This document shows, in pieces, positions 34,986-48,809 of a stretch of DNA of 64,000 bases; positions within the stretch are counted from its first letter, which is position 1; every line of letters begins with the position of its first letter. Under the pieces are notes generated by a model. That model was not told where the DNA came from. It saw nothing but the letters and a program-made list of their open reading frames with translations, and did no database searches. The position numbers were made by a program, and so were the translations under genes. Origin of the DNA: Phaeosaccion multiseriatum (taxonomy: Eukaryota; Ochrophyta, other classes); assembly GCA_965112735.1 (NCBI GenBank), contig OZ218953.1:3658001-3722000 (forward strand). The letters run 5' to 3'.

Positions 34986-37900
34986 TCAAACGTCCCTGCT
35001 GGGCTCCTCGCCCTCCGGATCCTCCATGATTCGTTTATATAGGTTGAAACTGCCGAAACGCACCGCCTGAGCGGAGAGGTAGGGCACGAAGAAGGACCGC
35101 AGCGCGGGGTCAGACCGCTCCGCGTCCAACAACTTTGACCCGGCCACAGACTGCCACCTGCAGGTATACGGGTATATGGACATGTGGGCGGTATATGGTT
35201 AGGGGTAGGGGGGATTCCTGGGCAGCACTCCAACACTACCGCCTCTGCCTGCCTGTCACTGCATCTTCCCTCTGTCCCCTACCCTCCGCCCTCTGCCTTC
35301 CACTCTCTCTCCCTCTCGCTCTCCATCTCTCTCCCTGTCTCCGTCTCCATCTCTTTCTCTCCATCTCTCCCCCCCTCTCTCCCTCTCTCTCTCCCTGTCT
35401 CTCCCCATCTCTCTCTCCATCTGTCTTTCTCCCTCTTTCTCTCCGTCTCTCCCTCTTTCTCCCTCTTTCTCTCCGTCTCTCCCTCTATATCTCCATCTCT
35501 CTCTCTCCATATTTCTCTCTCTCTATCTCTCCCCCCCTCTCTCCATCTCCCTCTCTCTCTCCGCTCACCTCCCCCTGGTGCGGGCGATCTCGTGCATGAC
35601 GTCAGAGGTCCTGACACTTTTGGTGCCATCGCTGTTGGGCCGGTCGGGCAGCACAAGCTCCACCACGTAGTCGCAATCGGACAGGCGGCCGTAGCGACTC
35701 GCTTCCTCCTGCACGCACGCACACACAGGGCAGGGGGATGCAGAGGGACGCAATGTGTGGTCACGAGAAGGGGTGATGCGAGCGAGAGAGAGCCTACAGC
35801 CAGTACTTTTCCTTGCACTCCGCCTCTGCAATATAGGTAACACTCAGCAGACAATCCTACCCATATTCACACGCACAGCGCGCACACACTCGCACACACA
35901 AACTCACTCACTCACTCACTCACACACACACACTCGGCTGTGCCCACGGACCTTGTTCTGATCGTTGAAGGGCTGCAGTGGCTCGGCAGCGGTGCCGTTT
36001 GGGCTGAAGGGCTGGGGTAGCTGTCCATGGAAGCTCGACCGGAGATACGTCAGACGGATCTGGAGCCGGGGGGGGGGGGGGGGGGCAGAAGGGTCGGAGT
36101 CGGAGTCAGACGAGACAGCAGCAAGACAAGCAAGACAAGCGTGGTCAGCGGGGGTGGAAGGGAGAGGTTGGATATGTTGGTCCGTCGAGCTTCTCTTCAG
36201 ATGGCTTCTCAGAGTCTCTATTCAGTCCAGTCAGTCCCACAAGGGGCAGACCCGCCTCGAACAACACCCCCCGTCCCATCGAAGCCTCCACAATCGAACC
36301 GCGGTCCGAACGTGATGAATGGTCTGAACACCGCGAAACGTTGTCGTTTCAAACACTACTCCCCTCCCGCCATCCCTCATTCCTTCCTTCCTTCCTTCCT
36401 TCCTGCCTGCCTGCCTTTCTTCCTTCCTTCCTTCCGTCCTTCCGTCCTTCCGTCCCTCCCTGCCCTCTACCCTACCCAAAGACTCTGTCTGGCGCCGCCT
36501 TTGCTCTACACATGTAGTCTGAGTCCCGGGCCTACCTCACCTTCTCACTGGGTAGAAAGAAGCTCGAGGGGAAGCGGAACCACTCCCCCCCCACGCACAG
36601 GGTCACATCGGACAGCAGCAGCTCCGCCTCGCCAGCCTCTTGGTGCCCCTGTTGGTGCTTCGCGGCGGAGGTGCCCCAGTAGTCACGAAACTCGGTGTAG
36701 AAGGCATGCTGACATGGAAGTATTCAGAATGAAGAAGGGAAAGGAGTAGCATATCAGGAGGGGCAGGGCGGGGTGTCCTAAGGTGGCAGGTGTAACGAAA
36801 GGGTTCATGTGTGTGTGTGCGTGTGTGCAGTGCATGACAGCGTTGCCCTGCGTTAGCATCACCCCATCCCTCCCTCCCTCCCTCCCTCCCTCCCCCCCCC
36901 CTACTCTTATCTGCTCTGCGAGCGCGTCCCAGCAAAGCGTATCACAGCAAAGCAAAGCGTGTCCAAGCCCCCCCCCCCCCCCCGCCACAGCCGCATTGGC
37001 TACCGATAGGCTACCCATAGCTGCTCCTAGGCCGCAAGGCCTGCGCACCTTGTACACATTGCAGGGCGCCCCGTAGAAGCGGACGAGCGCCGAGGAGCGG
37101 CACATGCCCAGGCACGCCGAAAAGAAGGCCGCGTACATGCACAGCAACTGCGGCAGTTGGTGATACAGCAGGCTGCGGGGGCGCTGGGGCGCGTTGAGTG
37201 CGGCGAGGTAGGCCTCAGAGGCGGAAGGAGGAGGCTCGCTCCTATCCCCCTCGGGCGTTGCTTCAGCTTCAGCTCTTCCTTCATTCGCCCCCCCGTAGGA
37301 CTCTTGCTCCTCCTCCTCCTCCTCCTGCTGCTGCTGCTGCTGTGCCTTGTGCAGCATCTGGCGGTACTCCTCCTCCTCCCTCTCGCCGTCGCCATCGGTG
37401 AGTGCCTCCACTTGCGCCTCGTCTGCACTGCCGAGGGCCTCCAGGGCCTGCGCCGTGAAGTCAAGCATCAGCGCCGCACTCACAAAGATGAGAGGATACA
37501 CGGGGTACAGGAAGCGCTCCTGGGTGTGCACAGCGGGGGGAGGGGAGAGGAGGAGAGGGAAGAAGAGGATATGACAACGCGGAATGGATCAGCCCAGAGC
37601 GAAGCGAGTGGGAACAGGCCGTGAGTCAGAGGGAAACGGATAGGCCCAGCACGTGGCCCAGTGAGCAAACAAGGGAAGAAAGGGCTTCCTTCCAATCTCC
37701 CTTGGTTCGTTCCTTCCTTCCCAGTCGGCAAGAAGTAAGAGCCCTGTAGGACGGCACACACACATACCAAAACCTTTTCCTCCCCAGCCGATCGTAACAG
37801 CTCCAGCCCGACCCGAAGCAAGCACCTGACGGAGCTCCCCTCCCTTCCCCTTCCCCTTCCCCTTCCCCTTCTCCTTCGCCTTCCCCTTCCCCGTTCCCTT

Positions 37901-40084
37901 CCCCTTCGCCTTCCCCTTCCCCTTTCCCGTCCCCTTCAGACGGACGAACCTCTTTGTGCGCCTTCGAGAACATGAGCGCCAGCCACAGAAACAGCGGAGA
38001 CGCGAACATGAGCCTTGTGCCGGACGTGCTCCTCTGCGCTTTGAGGAACTTGTCACTGACCCTCTCCCTCTCCTCCCTCTCCTGCTCCTCCCTCTCCCTA
38101 TCCTCCTCATCCTCCTGCTTCTTCTTCTCGACCTTCTGATCCTTCCCGCTGCTGCTGCTACTACTGCTACTGCTGCTACCACTGCTGCTACTACTGCTGC
38201 CAAGCAACAAGGCAGGCATGAACAACAGCGCTCCTCCGCATACGCAGGGCAGCAGCAGCGCGAAGACAATGGAGAAGCTCGTGTTGAGGAAGAGGTTCTT
38301 GGCGTAGTACGTCCACGCCTCCGCCCCGTACAGCTCGTCACCCGACTCTACCACGTTGTATTTGATAATGTTGAGGGTGGGGGAGGTGGTTCTACCGTAG
38401 AAGGCGCTGTCTGTGTGGGTCGTCGCCAGCAGGAGGCCCGCCAGAGACGCCACGGCGAAGACGACGGTTTTGGCCGCCGCCGGAATGCCCCCCTCCTATT
38501 GTATGGTGTATTATGATGTGTTAGGCGGTGGGTGGGCGGAACAAGGTGAAGAAATACGGTACACAGAGAGAGTGGTAGTAAGCACGAAACGAGGCACTGG
38601 GAGTGATTGATGGCAGTGGATGGCCTATGGGGAGGGGCATAATAAGAAACGAAGAGGTAGCGCGGATGGTTAGTCGCTGCAGCAGCTTCCATGGAAGGAG
38701 AAGCCTTCCACCGACCGCAGAAGAAAACAACGCATCACTTTGAGCCTTTGCTATCGCCTTCTCACCTTTTGCATCCTGTTGTGAAGGCAGTCAACCGCCA
38801 GGGGCACGAAGAGGACAGCCACAAAGGGCCACGCCAGCCCGGTCACAGCCACCACTGCATATGTCAAGGCCGTTCATTGCAGAGGGGTGTCCAGGGTACG
38901 GACAGACGGGGACGGGTAAGAGAGCACCGCAGGTTTTCGTTGAGTTAATGCGAAGGGCGAAGGGGCCAGACATGCATGAGGAAGGACCACAAGCAAGCAA
39001 ACAGACAAACAAGACAGTCACCGAACGGGGCCTCCCTCCTGTGTGCCCCACCCCACCCCCACGCACGCACTTACGTCCCAGGAAGATGGCCGAGTGCCAC
39101 TGCCGCTTGAGCCAGGCCGCGTACACAAAGAGCACGAGGATCATTGCGGTGGAGGAGGGCAGCAACGCGCTCGAGGAGGTGAACATGCCTGCCGACATGG
39201 AGGACAGCAGCAGGAACACGCCGCCCACACGCCGGTTGAAGCGGAAGGTCAGGCCCTGGTACAATCGCAGCTCGCCCACGGCACACACCACAGCCCAGAA
39301 CATCTTGACGCCCAGCCACACCTGGGGGCAGGGCAGGGCAGGGCAGGTGCAGGCAGAGGAGGGGCAGGGGAAGGGCAGGGGGAGGGGGAGGAGGAGCTTT
39401 AGCACTGCTTCTCCGAGGTCTGTGCGGATTGTTTGTGTCGCTTCCGATGAGCAAGTGATGTGTTGTGTACATGAGAGGAAGAGTCTGTTCTTGTGCAGCC
39501 CACGCCCCCCCCCCTCCCTTGAGCCGGGCGTCCTCCTGGCGTCCCCTGCAGCCCAACATCACCTGCGTCTTGTCTCCCTCGAAGCCGACAAAAGCGAGAA
39601 CCGCCTGGCAGGCCTTGGCGACGAAGAGCGAGGGCATGAGGTAGGCGTAGCTGCGAAGGGCGTACTCGGGAGCTGAGGGGGAGGGGAGAGGCAGAGGCAT
39701 GGCATGCGCGCGGGTAGGCAGCCCGACGAGGCTGTCAGAGGTCGGGTCGTCTCTCGGCCTGTACGCTCCTCGCTACCCCCCCTGCTTCTCTCACTTCTTC
39801 TCACCATACTCCCAAGTCTGCTGCCCGAAGCCGTAGAGGAGGTAGTGTAGAGGCTCCCAGTAGTTGTACACCTCGTCGCAGTCGTCCACACACGTGCACC
39901 GCGCGGCCAACACGCGCACCACCAGCAGGAAGACGAAGGCGACGAAAGGGGCGGGGGCCCACACCATCAGAGAGGTGCGCTGGGTGGTAACCTGCTGCTC
40001 GTCAGTGTCCTCCTGCTCTTCTCGCGGCGACACTTGCACAGCCACTTTCGGCCGACCTCTCTCCGAAGCCTTTTTCTTCCCCAT
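34986..40084 (-). CDS. ALG9: ALG9-type alpha-1,2-mannosyltransferase
   Basis: Adds alpha-1,2-mannose to the lipid-linked oligosaccharide in the ER lumen using dolichol-phosphate mannose (N-glycan assembly, family GT22). Ten exons (40084-39805, 39672-39563, 39321-39075, 38854-38766, 38495-37950, 37519-37049, 36708-36541, 36059-35952, 35708-35569, 35157-34986) join in frame to about 776 residues. Diagnostic motifs are DCDEVYNYWEPLHYLLYG with QTWEY in the first lumenal loop, PEYALRSYAYL, HKEERFLYPVYPL, CVGGEWFRFPSSFFLP, GQLPQPF with FNDQN, and LLDAERS near the end. Several hydrophobic segments span the membrane. It is longer than the usual 550-610 residues because of a Ser/Lys/Glu-rich insert (about 38040-38200) and a polyGln/polyGlu insert (about 37230-37400), both between membrane segments. 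The frame stays open upstream to 40456, but MGKKK at 40084 is the natural start. Confidence 0.93.
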
Positions 40085-40434
40085 AGTTGAACGCAGGGAA
40101 GGGAGAGGAGGCCGAGGAGGCGCAAGAAGAGAAATTGGTGATTGGTGCCTAAAGATTGAAAAGATTGGCCTTCCACTGCCATCTACTACCCGACCGCCGT
40201 CGGATTGGATTGGCGTTTTCTGAGAGCGCGGGATGCCCTTTATGTTAACGTTGCTTGGCTCTTGCTCTTGACAAGGGTAGTAGATGTCAACGACAGACAT
40301 TGTGTTTGATAGCATGAGAGAGGATCGAAGCGTGCAAGAGATGCGCTTTCGAGAAGAGGTGGTATTAAGATGAAAGAGGGGGAAAGGGGGAAAGGAAATA
40401 GCTGAGGCACGGAAGGCTTCAATCCTGAAGAAGC
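40085..40434. promoter_or_regulatory. Divergent intergenic region, ALG9 / EH-armadillo giant
   Basis: The 350 bp between two divergent start codons should contain both promoters. I see no definite TATA box or other known element. Confidence 0.45.
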
Positions 40435-43400
40435 ATGGGTTCCTCAGGGAGTACACTGAGCTTCGACCGCCTGCAAACTCTCACTAGCCATGAGCTGGCA
40501 GAAGAGGTGAGTGAATGATGAAGGCTCGATCGAGTCAATCAGACGAAGCGCTCCACAGGGGGATCTCGCCTCCCTCGCTCTCCGCCCACCCCCCCCTTGG
40601 TTCGTTCGCTCACCACCCTGCCCCTTCCAGATGGTGGCCGAGCTCGGGGAGGAGTGGAGAATGTACGAGCCCGTCATCGCCACGGCCTGCATCTCCGGCT
40701 CAGTCATCGCCGAGCTCAGCCCGGGCGACCTGCGAGTGTTCCTCAACAGCGTCGGAGTCACCTTTTTGCCCCACTTAGAGACTCTGGACCGTATCGTGCA
40801 GAAGCTTCGGACGGAGAAAGAGGAGTCACGAGCACACCTGCTAACCACGGGGTCTCCGTTCTCCTTCCGAACCGTGAGGGCCTTGAAGACGCATCATCTG
40901 GCGTACGTGTGTCACCACGAGCGGGAAGGGGAGCAGCGGCAGGGGCACGGGGCGGCAGGAGAGACGCAGCGGAAGCTCAGCTTGACGGCGGCAGCTGTGG
41001 CAGCCGCCGCGGCCCCACCTTCCGTCACGCCTCCCCTCCCCTCTCAGCTGCACTTGCTTGAGCTGGGCGGTGAGGAGCTGCACTTGGCCTCGCCATCCTC
41101 GACAGCCGAAAGCGGCCAAGGAGGAGGAGGGGGAGGGGCAGGAGAGGTTGTGACGGAGGAAGACGGGGGAAAGACCTCCTGGTTCGCCGCCAACTCCTTC
41201 GCTACCAAGCTCCAGCAGCAGAGCTCGAGGGTGTGGCAGGTGCCACGAGACACTCGCCTGAGCGTGTACCTCAGACCGAAGCTAGGAGCGCTCTCCACCC
41301 CCCCTGCCTCTGCTCCTGGTGCCCCGCCTTCTAGTGGTGGCGGAGGCCTTTCGAGGGGGCAGATGGAGCGATTCCTAGTGCAGCTGCGAAGGTCCCTCAA
41401 CGTGTGCGTGTTGGTGGACAGCGGCGCCCCCACCGACCCGCAAGTGCTCATCGAATGCTACGAGGCATGCGCACACGGCATTAATGCCATCCCAGTGCGG
41501 CTCAGGGGGCCAGGGCAGAGGGAGATTCGCGACTGGCTACCCTGGACCCTCGGGGGCGGGGGACTCAATGAGAAGGAGGAGGAGGAGAAGGCGCAGCGGA
41601 GACTGGCCGCGGATGCCCTGGCTGCTTCCCGGGGGGGGCAGCAGCAGCAGCAGCAGCAGGAGGAGGAGGAGGAGGAGGAGGAGAGCGAAGAGGCAGAGCA
41701 GCTGCGCTTCTTTTGGAAGCAGTACGCGCTCACCATCCCGTGCGGCACCCGTATCGTGCTGCACCAGCTTGGCTACCCGGTGAAGGACTGTGTGGCAGCG
41801 GTGCGGCACGTGCTCTCCAAAGCCCCCATGGACTTTGACGTTACGCTGGATGACGACGCCCTCCGTTCACAACTCTCTCTATTACTGCAGGCAGATTATA
41901 AGGTCAATGCTATGGCTGCCAAGGCGGTGGGGGGGGGCGTATCTCTGAAATGGGCTGTGCGTCAGCCTCCCTCCGCGGCTGCGGGAGGGGGCGGGGGCGG
42001 CCGCCAGAGGGGGGGAAGGGGGGGGAGCGGGGAGGGAGCGGTCGGGGCGGCAGGGGCCGGCGCGTTCGAGGACGTGGTGCCCATTCGGACGAGGCAGGAG
42101 GTGCTCGATCTCATCAAGAAGGAACAGGTGGGTGGAGGCACACGGGGAGGACGGGGGAGAGAGGGAGGGAGGAAGGGAGGCATAGCGCTCCTCTGAGAAT
42201 GCCAGGACAGAATCCATCCCACTCCTTTCATTAGCTTCAGACAAAGGCCTCTACCCCCCCCCCCGCCCCTCAACCCCCACACTCTGTCCCCCAACTCTGC
42301 CCCCCTCCCCCCCTTCCCCTCCCCCCCTTCTCCTCCCCCCCTTCCCCTCCCCCCTCCCCCCTCCCTTTCATCAGCTGGACATAACGCGGCTGTCTCGCTC
42401 CATCGTGACTCGCATGCGCCGCGTCGAGGTGTCGTGTGACAGACAGTGGCAGGGGGCAAGGGAGCTTGCACTGCTGGCGGGGAGGGACAGAGAGGCCAGA
42501 GATGCGCTGGGCAGAGAGGGGGCTGTCAAGGCCCTCGTCAGGGCATCCATGAGGTGGGGAGAGGAGGGATGGCAGTGGACGGCAATGGATGGAAGGGAGG
42601 GAGGGAGGGACGGACGGGGAGAGGGAAAGAGTATAGCAATTCCTTTCCCGGGCATGCGTCGCTGTCCGTCCATGGGTGCTTCTGCCTTACTGCCTCTACC
42701 TTTCCCGTACACCTCTGCCTGACTGCCTTTGCCTGTGTGTCTCTGTCTGCAGGTTCCCGGCGGACGAGGACGTCCAGAAATGGACGTGCCAGGTGAGAAG
42801 GTGGGGCGTGAGTGGAGTGCGTGCGCGCGTGCGTGCGTTATAGAGAGAGGGGATGCATCTGTGAGAGACCGTTCGCCTTCCTTCCTTCCTTCCTTCCTTC
42901 CTTCCTTTCTTTCTTCTTTCCTTCTTTCCTTCCTTCCTTCCTTCCTTCCTTCCTTCCTTCCTTCCTTCCTTCCTTCCTTCCTTCCACCCATCGATCCATC
43001 CTTCCTTTCCCTCCTTTCATCCTCCACGGAAGAGAACAAACCGTGTCGTGTTCGCATCCCAGAGAGTGAGCCCGCCCGGTCTTTTTGCTCCCTGACCCCT
43101 CACCGATGGCACCCTGCGGTCCCGACCTACTCCCCCCATACCACCCCACTCACTGACGCAGGCCATCGCGGAGCTTGCCCGTGACCCCGAGTGGCGCCAG
43201 GCGCTGATCGAAGAAGGAGCCGTGGCTGCCGTCATGAACGGCTTCTCCCTGCTGCAGGTCCAGCAGCGACGAGCAAGTATTTTGCTTCTTGGGGGGGGAG
43301 GTAGTGGCAACTTGGCGAGGGGAAGAGGCAGTGCAGGCAGGCAACAGTGCAAGCTGGCAAGACTGCTGTGGAAGGCCATCATCCTGCCGCAGGTTGAGAG

Positions 43401-46400
43401 GTCTAGGGAGAGGGTGGAGGTGATAAAGAGGAGAGAGGAGGCGCTGCTCGAGAAGCTAAGGAGGGAGGAGGAGAGGGAGCAAGCACAGGCCGATAAGGAC
43501 ATTGTTCAGGAGATGGACAAGGAGTTGAAGGGGACGGCGGAGGGGGGGGGGGGGGGAGATGGGAGCGAGAGCGGAGAGGGCAGCGACGGTGATGAAGACG
43601 AGGATGAAGAGGAGGATGGAGAGGAGGAAGAGGAGCGAGAGGAGGGAGCCAAGAGCAAGGGTGGCCACGATGGCCACGATGATGAGCACGGCGAAGACAA
43701 AGAGGTGAGTGGCAGGAGCTCAGCTTCAAGACCTCCTGAGGCCTCCCGAGGCCTCCCTCACAAGAAAACGCGTCTGTCCCTGGCTCTCACCCTCGTCGCC
43801 CCACACCCGCCCCTTGGCAGCAGGAGAGGAAGCACAAGAGTGCAGAGGAGATCGAGCGTGCCCAGCGAGAGAGGGAGGAGAAGGCCCGTGCAGACGCGGA
43901 GGAGAAGAAGAGACGCAAGGCGCAAGAGGAGGCCGACCGTAAAGCACGCGAGGAAGCGGAGCTGGAGGCAGCCAGGAGAGCCATTCTAGAGGACCAGAGG
44001 AGGTAAGTAATGTTACGTGTATTGAGAGGCCGGGGGGGGGGGAGAATGCAAACTACGACCCCACCAGGGGTAGAGGTGAGGGGGGAAAGCTTACGTACTG
44101 GGATGACTCCACTCCAGCCCCCACATCCCCCCCGTTGATCGCCTTGCCTAAACTCCCTCTCTCTCTGTCTGTCTGTCTCTCTGTCTCTCTCTGTCCCTTG
44201 CAGGAACGAGGAGGAAAACGAGCGACAGGCCGAGCTGGAGAGGAAGGAGCTCGAGAGGAAGGATGCAGAGGCCCTGGCTCTGGCGTGGGACATGAACAAC
44301 GCCGACAGGAGCGCTTACGACAAGGCCTTCGCCAAGCTCGACAAGGACAAGAGGCTCAAGCTCAGCAGGTTCGTCTTTCGATCGGTTGCTGAGCCGTCGG
44401 TCGGTCGGCCGGCAGAGAGTGGGAAGATGAGAGAAGAAAAGCATCCGGGGGTTTGTTACAAAGAGGAGGAGTAGGGGCGTCTACTGCCATCCCGACATAC
44501 TGTCATTGACATACAATGCACCCCCAACCCCCACAGGAAAGAGGCTCAGCCGTTCCTGGCCCGTGCGGGAGAAAGCATGTGCGAGGGGGATGTGCTCGCG
44601 GCCTGGGAGCTTGCGGATCTCAGCGGCGATGATGTGAGTGCCAGTTTCAGGGCCAATATCCCTGCCAGTTGCACTTGCCTTTGCCGTTGCCGCTCTGAGC
44701 GGTGCTCTCATGTGCCCTTTGATCGATTCCATATTTCCAATTTCAGCTCTTGGAGCTTGGCTTGTTCGTTGCCCTCGTGGGCATCGTGATAAGTGAGCTG
44801 AGCTTTGCAGAAGGGGTATTGGGGGGGGGCGGGCTGGTACATGGACAGACAGACGCGTTTGAGAACATTCCTTATTCATCGTTTCAAAAGTTCCTTATCA
44901 CTTTTTCTAACTCGACCACCAACATCTGCTGCCATCTCTACCATCTGCTGTCATCTGCCCGCAGGCGTTGGACCCCGACGAGTTCCGTATCTGCTTCCAC
45001 CTTATCCGAAACGTCACCAAGCGGGGTCTGGAGCTGCCCGTAGCGCTGCCGCCCAACCTCTACCCAAGGGGCTGGCACGGCAAGAGAGGGCACAAGAGGC
45101 TTCGTAAGACGGCGGCAGAGCTGGCCAAGGAGGAGGAGGAGGGGGAGGAGGGGGAGGAGGGGGAGAAGGGGGAGAAGGGGGAGAAGGAGGGGGGAAAGAC
45201 GAAGCGTAAGGAGAGGAAGGCCAAGGATAAAGAGGGAAAGAGCAAGGAGGGCAAGAGCAGCGGGCAGGCGGAGGACAAGCACGAGAGAGAAGGAGGAGAG
45301 GCCAAAGAGAAGAAAAAGGCCGAGAAGAACAAGGCTGAAAAGAAGAAGACGGTCGAGAAGACTAGCGTCGAAAAGAAGAAGGTCGACAAGAAGAAGCACA
45401 AGAAGAAAGGTATGTCCGAGGAGGAGTCCAACGCCTACGCCATGAGCTCCAAGGAGAGGCAGGCCTACAAGGCAGTCTTCACCCGCCTTGACAAGGACGG
45501 CAGAGGCGCTCTCTCCAGTCAGGAAGCGGCGGCGGCACTGCTCAAGAGCGGTTTGTCCAAGGACAAGCTCAGGCAGGTGTGGGGCCTCTGCTTAGCCGTA
45601 CCACGGGCTGGGGGAGGAGGGGGGGAACTGGAGGAGGAGGGGTTTTGCGTGGCGTTTCATCTCATCGTGTGCGCCACCAAGAAGGGGCTTGATGTGCCTG
45701 CGGTGCTGCCTCCGAGCTTGGGGGGGGTGGGGGTGGGGAAGGGGAAGGAGGAGGAGGAGGGGGGAGAGGGGGGAGGGGAGGCGGGGGAGGGTGCGAGCAG
45801 CAAGGAGAAGCGAAAGAAGAACAAGAAGAAGCACGACGAAGGCACAGGGAAAGCAGAGGCAGGACCGACCGACAGCAAGGGCCAGCAAGGCAAAAGTAAG
45901 TCCGAGAGCGCGAAGGACAAGGACAAGGGCAAAGATATTGAAGCTCCGGCGGCGGGCACAGGGGAAACCGTCGTCGCAAAGACTGAGAAGAAAGGGTTCT
46001 GGGGAAGGAAGAAGGGCGGCGGCGAAGCAGTTGGTGATACAGCAACAGGGAGCAAGACCGGGAAGGCTGGGAAGAAAAGGAAGCTTCCTTCTGGCAGCAC
46101 TGGGGCCGAAGGGGAAGTGGGAGCAGCAGCGGATGCGGCAGCAGCAGCGGATGCGGCCGAGGGAGACAAGCACGAGCACAAAAAGAAGAAGAAGAATACC
46201 GACAAGGGCAAGGACAAGGGCAAGGGTAAGGGCCCCAGCACAGGCACTGACACTGGCCCCGGCCCTGGCTTGGGTAAGGGCGCAACGCCCAGCGACGAGG
46301 CCTACGCCCTGCGGGACGGAGATAAGGAAAAGTACAGAGAGGTCAGTCAGTGAGGGCAGGGGGGAGGCGCGGGGGGGGTATTCGGTGTGACTAGCTGCCG

Positions 46401-48722
46401 TTCGACTGCCTAACTATCGAGTGGCCAACACCTGTCGAATGTATGACCAACTGCCTCAGATCTTCTCGAAGCTGGACGTCGACAAGAGCGGCACCCTGTC
46501 CGGGACGGAAGTGGCGGGACTCTTACGTAAGAGCGCCATGGGGCAGGCAGATCTCAAGAAGGTCTGGCGACTCGCAGCAAGCAGCGGCACAGCAGGTAGC
46601 ACAGCAGCAGCTATCAAAGCAGTCGGCAACGGGGCTGCGAAGGAAGGAGAGGCGGAAGCGGCTGGGGCAGGGGCAGAGATGCAGGAGGAGCTGACGGAAG
46701 AGCAGTTTTGTACGGCGTTTCATTTGGTGATTTGCGCCACCAAGAAGGGACTGCCCGTGCCGCACCGTCTGCCGCACAGCTTGGGGGGAAAGCGGCACAA
46801 GGAGGGAAAGAAGAAGGAGAAAGGGGAGAGGAAAGAGAAGGGGGAGAAGGAGGACGCGAAGGAGGAGAAGAAGGACAGCGGCGATGGGAAGGGCGGGAAG
46901 GGAGGTCACTCGAGGAAGGAGGAGGAGGGTTTGAGCAAGAGCGGTGCCGCGGTTGGTGGTACAGCAGCAGAGACCTCACAGGCGCTGGTTGTCGCCAACC
47001 CTGCCGAGGGCGACAAGCCCACAGAAGACCCGACGGTAACCGCCATTGGTCTTGGGGTGAAGCAACCCGGCGGAGGTGAAGGGGAAGAAGAGACGGCAAT
47101 GGATGATATGGATGTGGAGGACGTGTTTGCCCTGAGCGACGAGCAGCGCTTCGAGTACGAGCTCAAGTTTGCAGAGGTTGATGCTGACGATAGCGGGCTC
47201 ATCAGCAAGGCCGAGGGGACACCGCTGCTCACACGCACTCTCCTCACACCACCCATCACTCCTGAGGCCGCCGCCGCCGCCGCTGCTGCTGCTGCTGCAA
47301 AGACCAAGGAAGAGGGCAGCAAGGCAAAGGCGAAAGAGGGGGGTACCAAGGTGGGGGGCTGGGTAGCGGGGCGGGCGGGGGGGAAGAACAAGGCCCAGGG
47401 GGACAACAAGGAGGCAGGAGCAACTGCCGCGGCTGCCGCGCCTGCACCCACTGAGGAAGACAGAAAAATGCTCAAACAGATATGGGTCCTCTCGGGTGCG
47501 TGTGCGCGTGTGTATGCGTGTGTGAGTATGTGTATGTACGTATGTGTGTGTGCTCGTGTGTATGAGTGTGTGAGTATGTGTGAGTATATGCGTGTTGTGT
47601 GTGTGTGTAGTGTCATTGCATTACTGAGGACGAGGCGAGGGCATATGGACACATGAACACATGAGCACATATGAATGAAGGGACAAACACAGTATCACTC
47701 ACCCCAGACGACCGATCAGGCGAGAAGAGTAGGCCTTGGACTCGACCCTACCCTTGTACATGTATCCACGCGTATACCTCCCTCCCCCTATCTCCCCCCG
47801 CTCCCCTACCTCCTAGCCTGTAACTCGAGCCCCGAACCTACCTCTCTTACCGTGTCTCCTCCTCCTCCTCCTCCTCCTCCTCCTCCTCCTCCTCCTCCTC
47901 CTCCTCCTCCTCCTCCTCCTCCTCCTCCTCCACAGACCGCGATCGCGATGGACAGCTCTCCCCCCCGGAGTGGGTGGCGGCCATGCACATGTGCCACTGC
48001 ATAAGTCAACAAAGGGCGCAGAAGCACCCCAACAACGCCGTGGTGCCCGAGCGTCTACCCGAGTGCCTGGGAGGCCCACGGGCCAGAGGGGGCAAGCACA
48101 AGAAAGTGGGGGGGGGGCGAAAGAAGAGGAGACCCAAGTCTTCCAACCAGCCGAGAACGAACGCCGAGAAGGCGGCCGCCGCCTCCGAAGCCGCTGCAGA
48201 GGCACGCCGAGCAGCAGGAGCAATGCTTAAGGCCACGCGTGACTACCGATCGGGCAAGCTCGGGGCGGCTCGCTACTACATGGTGCTGGTGGACGCGTTT
48301 GGGGATCGCAAGATCGAGGTCATGAGGACCAAGGTGCTGCGGGGCATCCCTATGGATCGGGCCATGCGTCTCATCAAGGCGGCGGGCTTAGGGCCCGAGC
48401 TCACTCAGGAGCTGAGGCGTGAGAGAGCAGAGATGGAGGAGGACCTCATTGCTGAGCGGGAGGCACGCAGAGCGCAGGTGAGCCTTTTGTGCGTTTGTGC
48501 GTGAGGGATAAAGGGAGGAAGGAAGGGAGGGAGGGAGGGAGGGAGGGAGGGAGGAAGGGAGGGAGGGAGGAAGGGAGGAAGGAAGGGAGGAAGGGAGGGA
48601 GGGAGAGACGGCAAGAAGTGGGCCAGGGCAGGGGCAGGGGGCGGGGCGGGTGGGAGCGTGTTCTTCCCTGGCTTCTTGTCTTACTTACCGTTTCTGTGAC
48701 GTCATAGCTGCCCCCCTCGCAG

Positions 48723-48809
<87 letters not shown>

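Noticed and set aside
40085-40456. N-terminal extension of ALG9 by 124 codons in the open upstream frame
   Set aside because: ALG9 proteins begin shortly before the first membrane segment. The extension has no targeting features and would run into the first exon of the divergent gene.
43258-43347. A 90-nt intron within the fifth exon of the EH-armadillo gene
   Set aside because: The donor GTCCAG is weak and the segment is open in frame, so it is left as coding; both readings keep the downstream frame.
48719-48806. Regularly spaced repeats as a possible CRISPR array
   Set aside because: They are contiguous 4-nt units with no spacers, in a eukaryotic intron.
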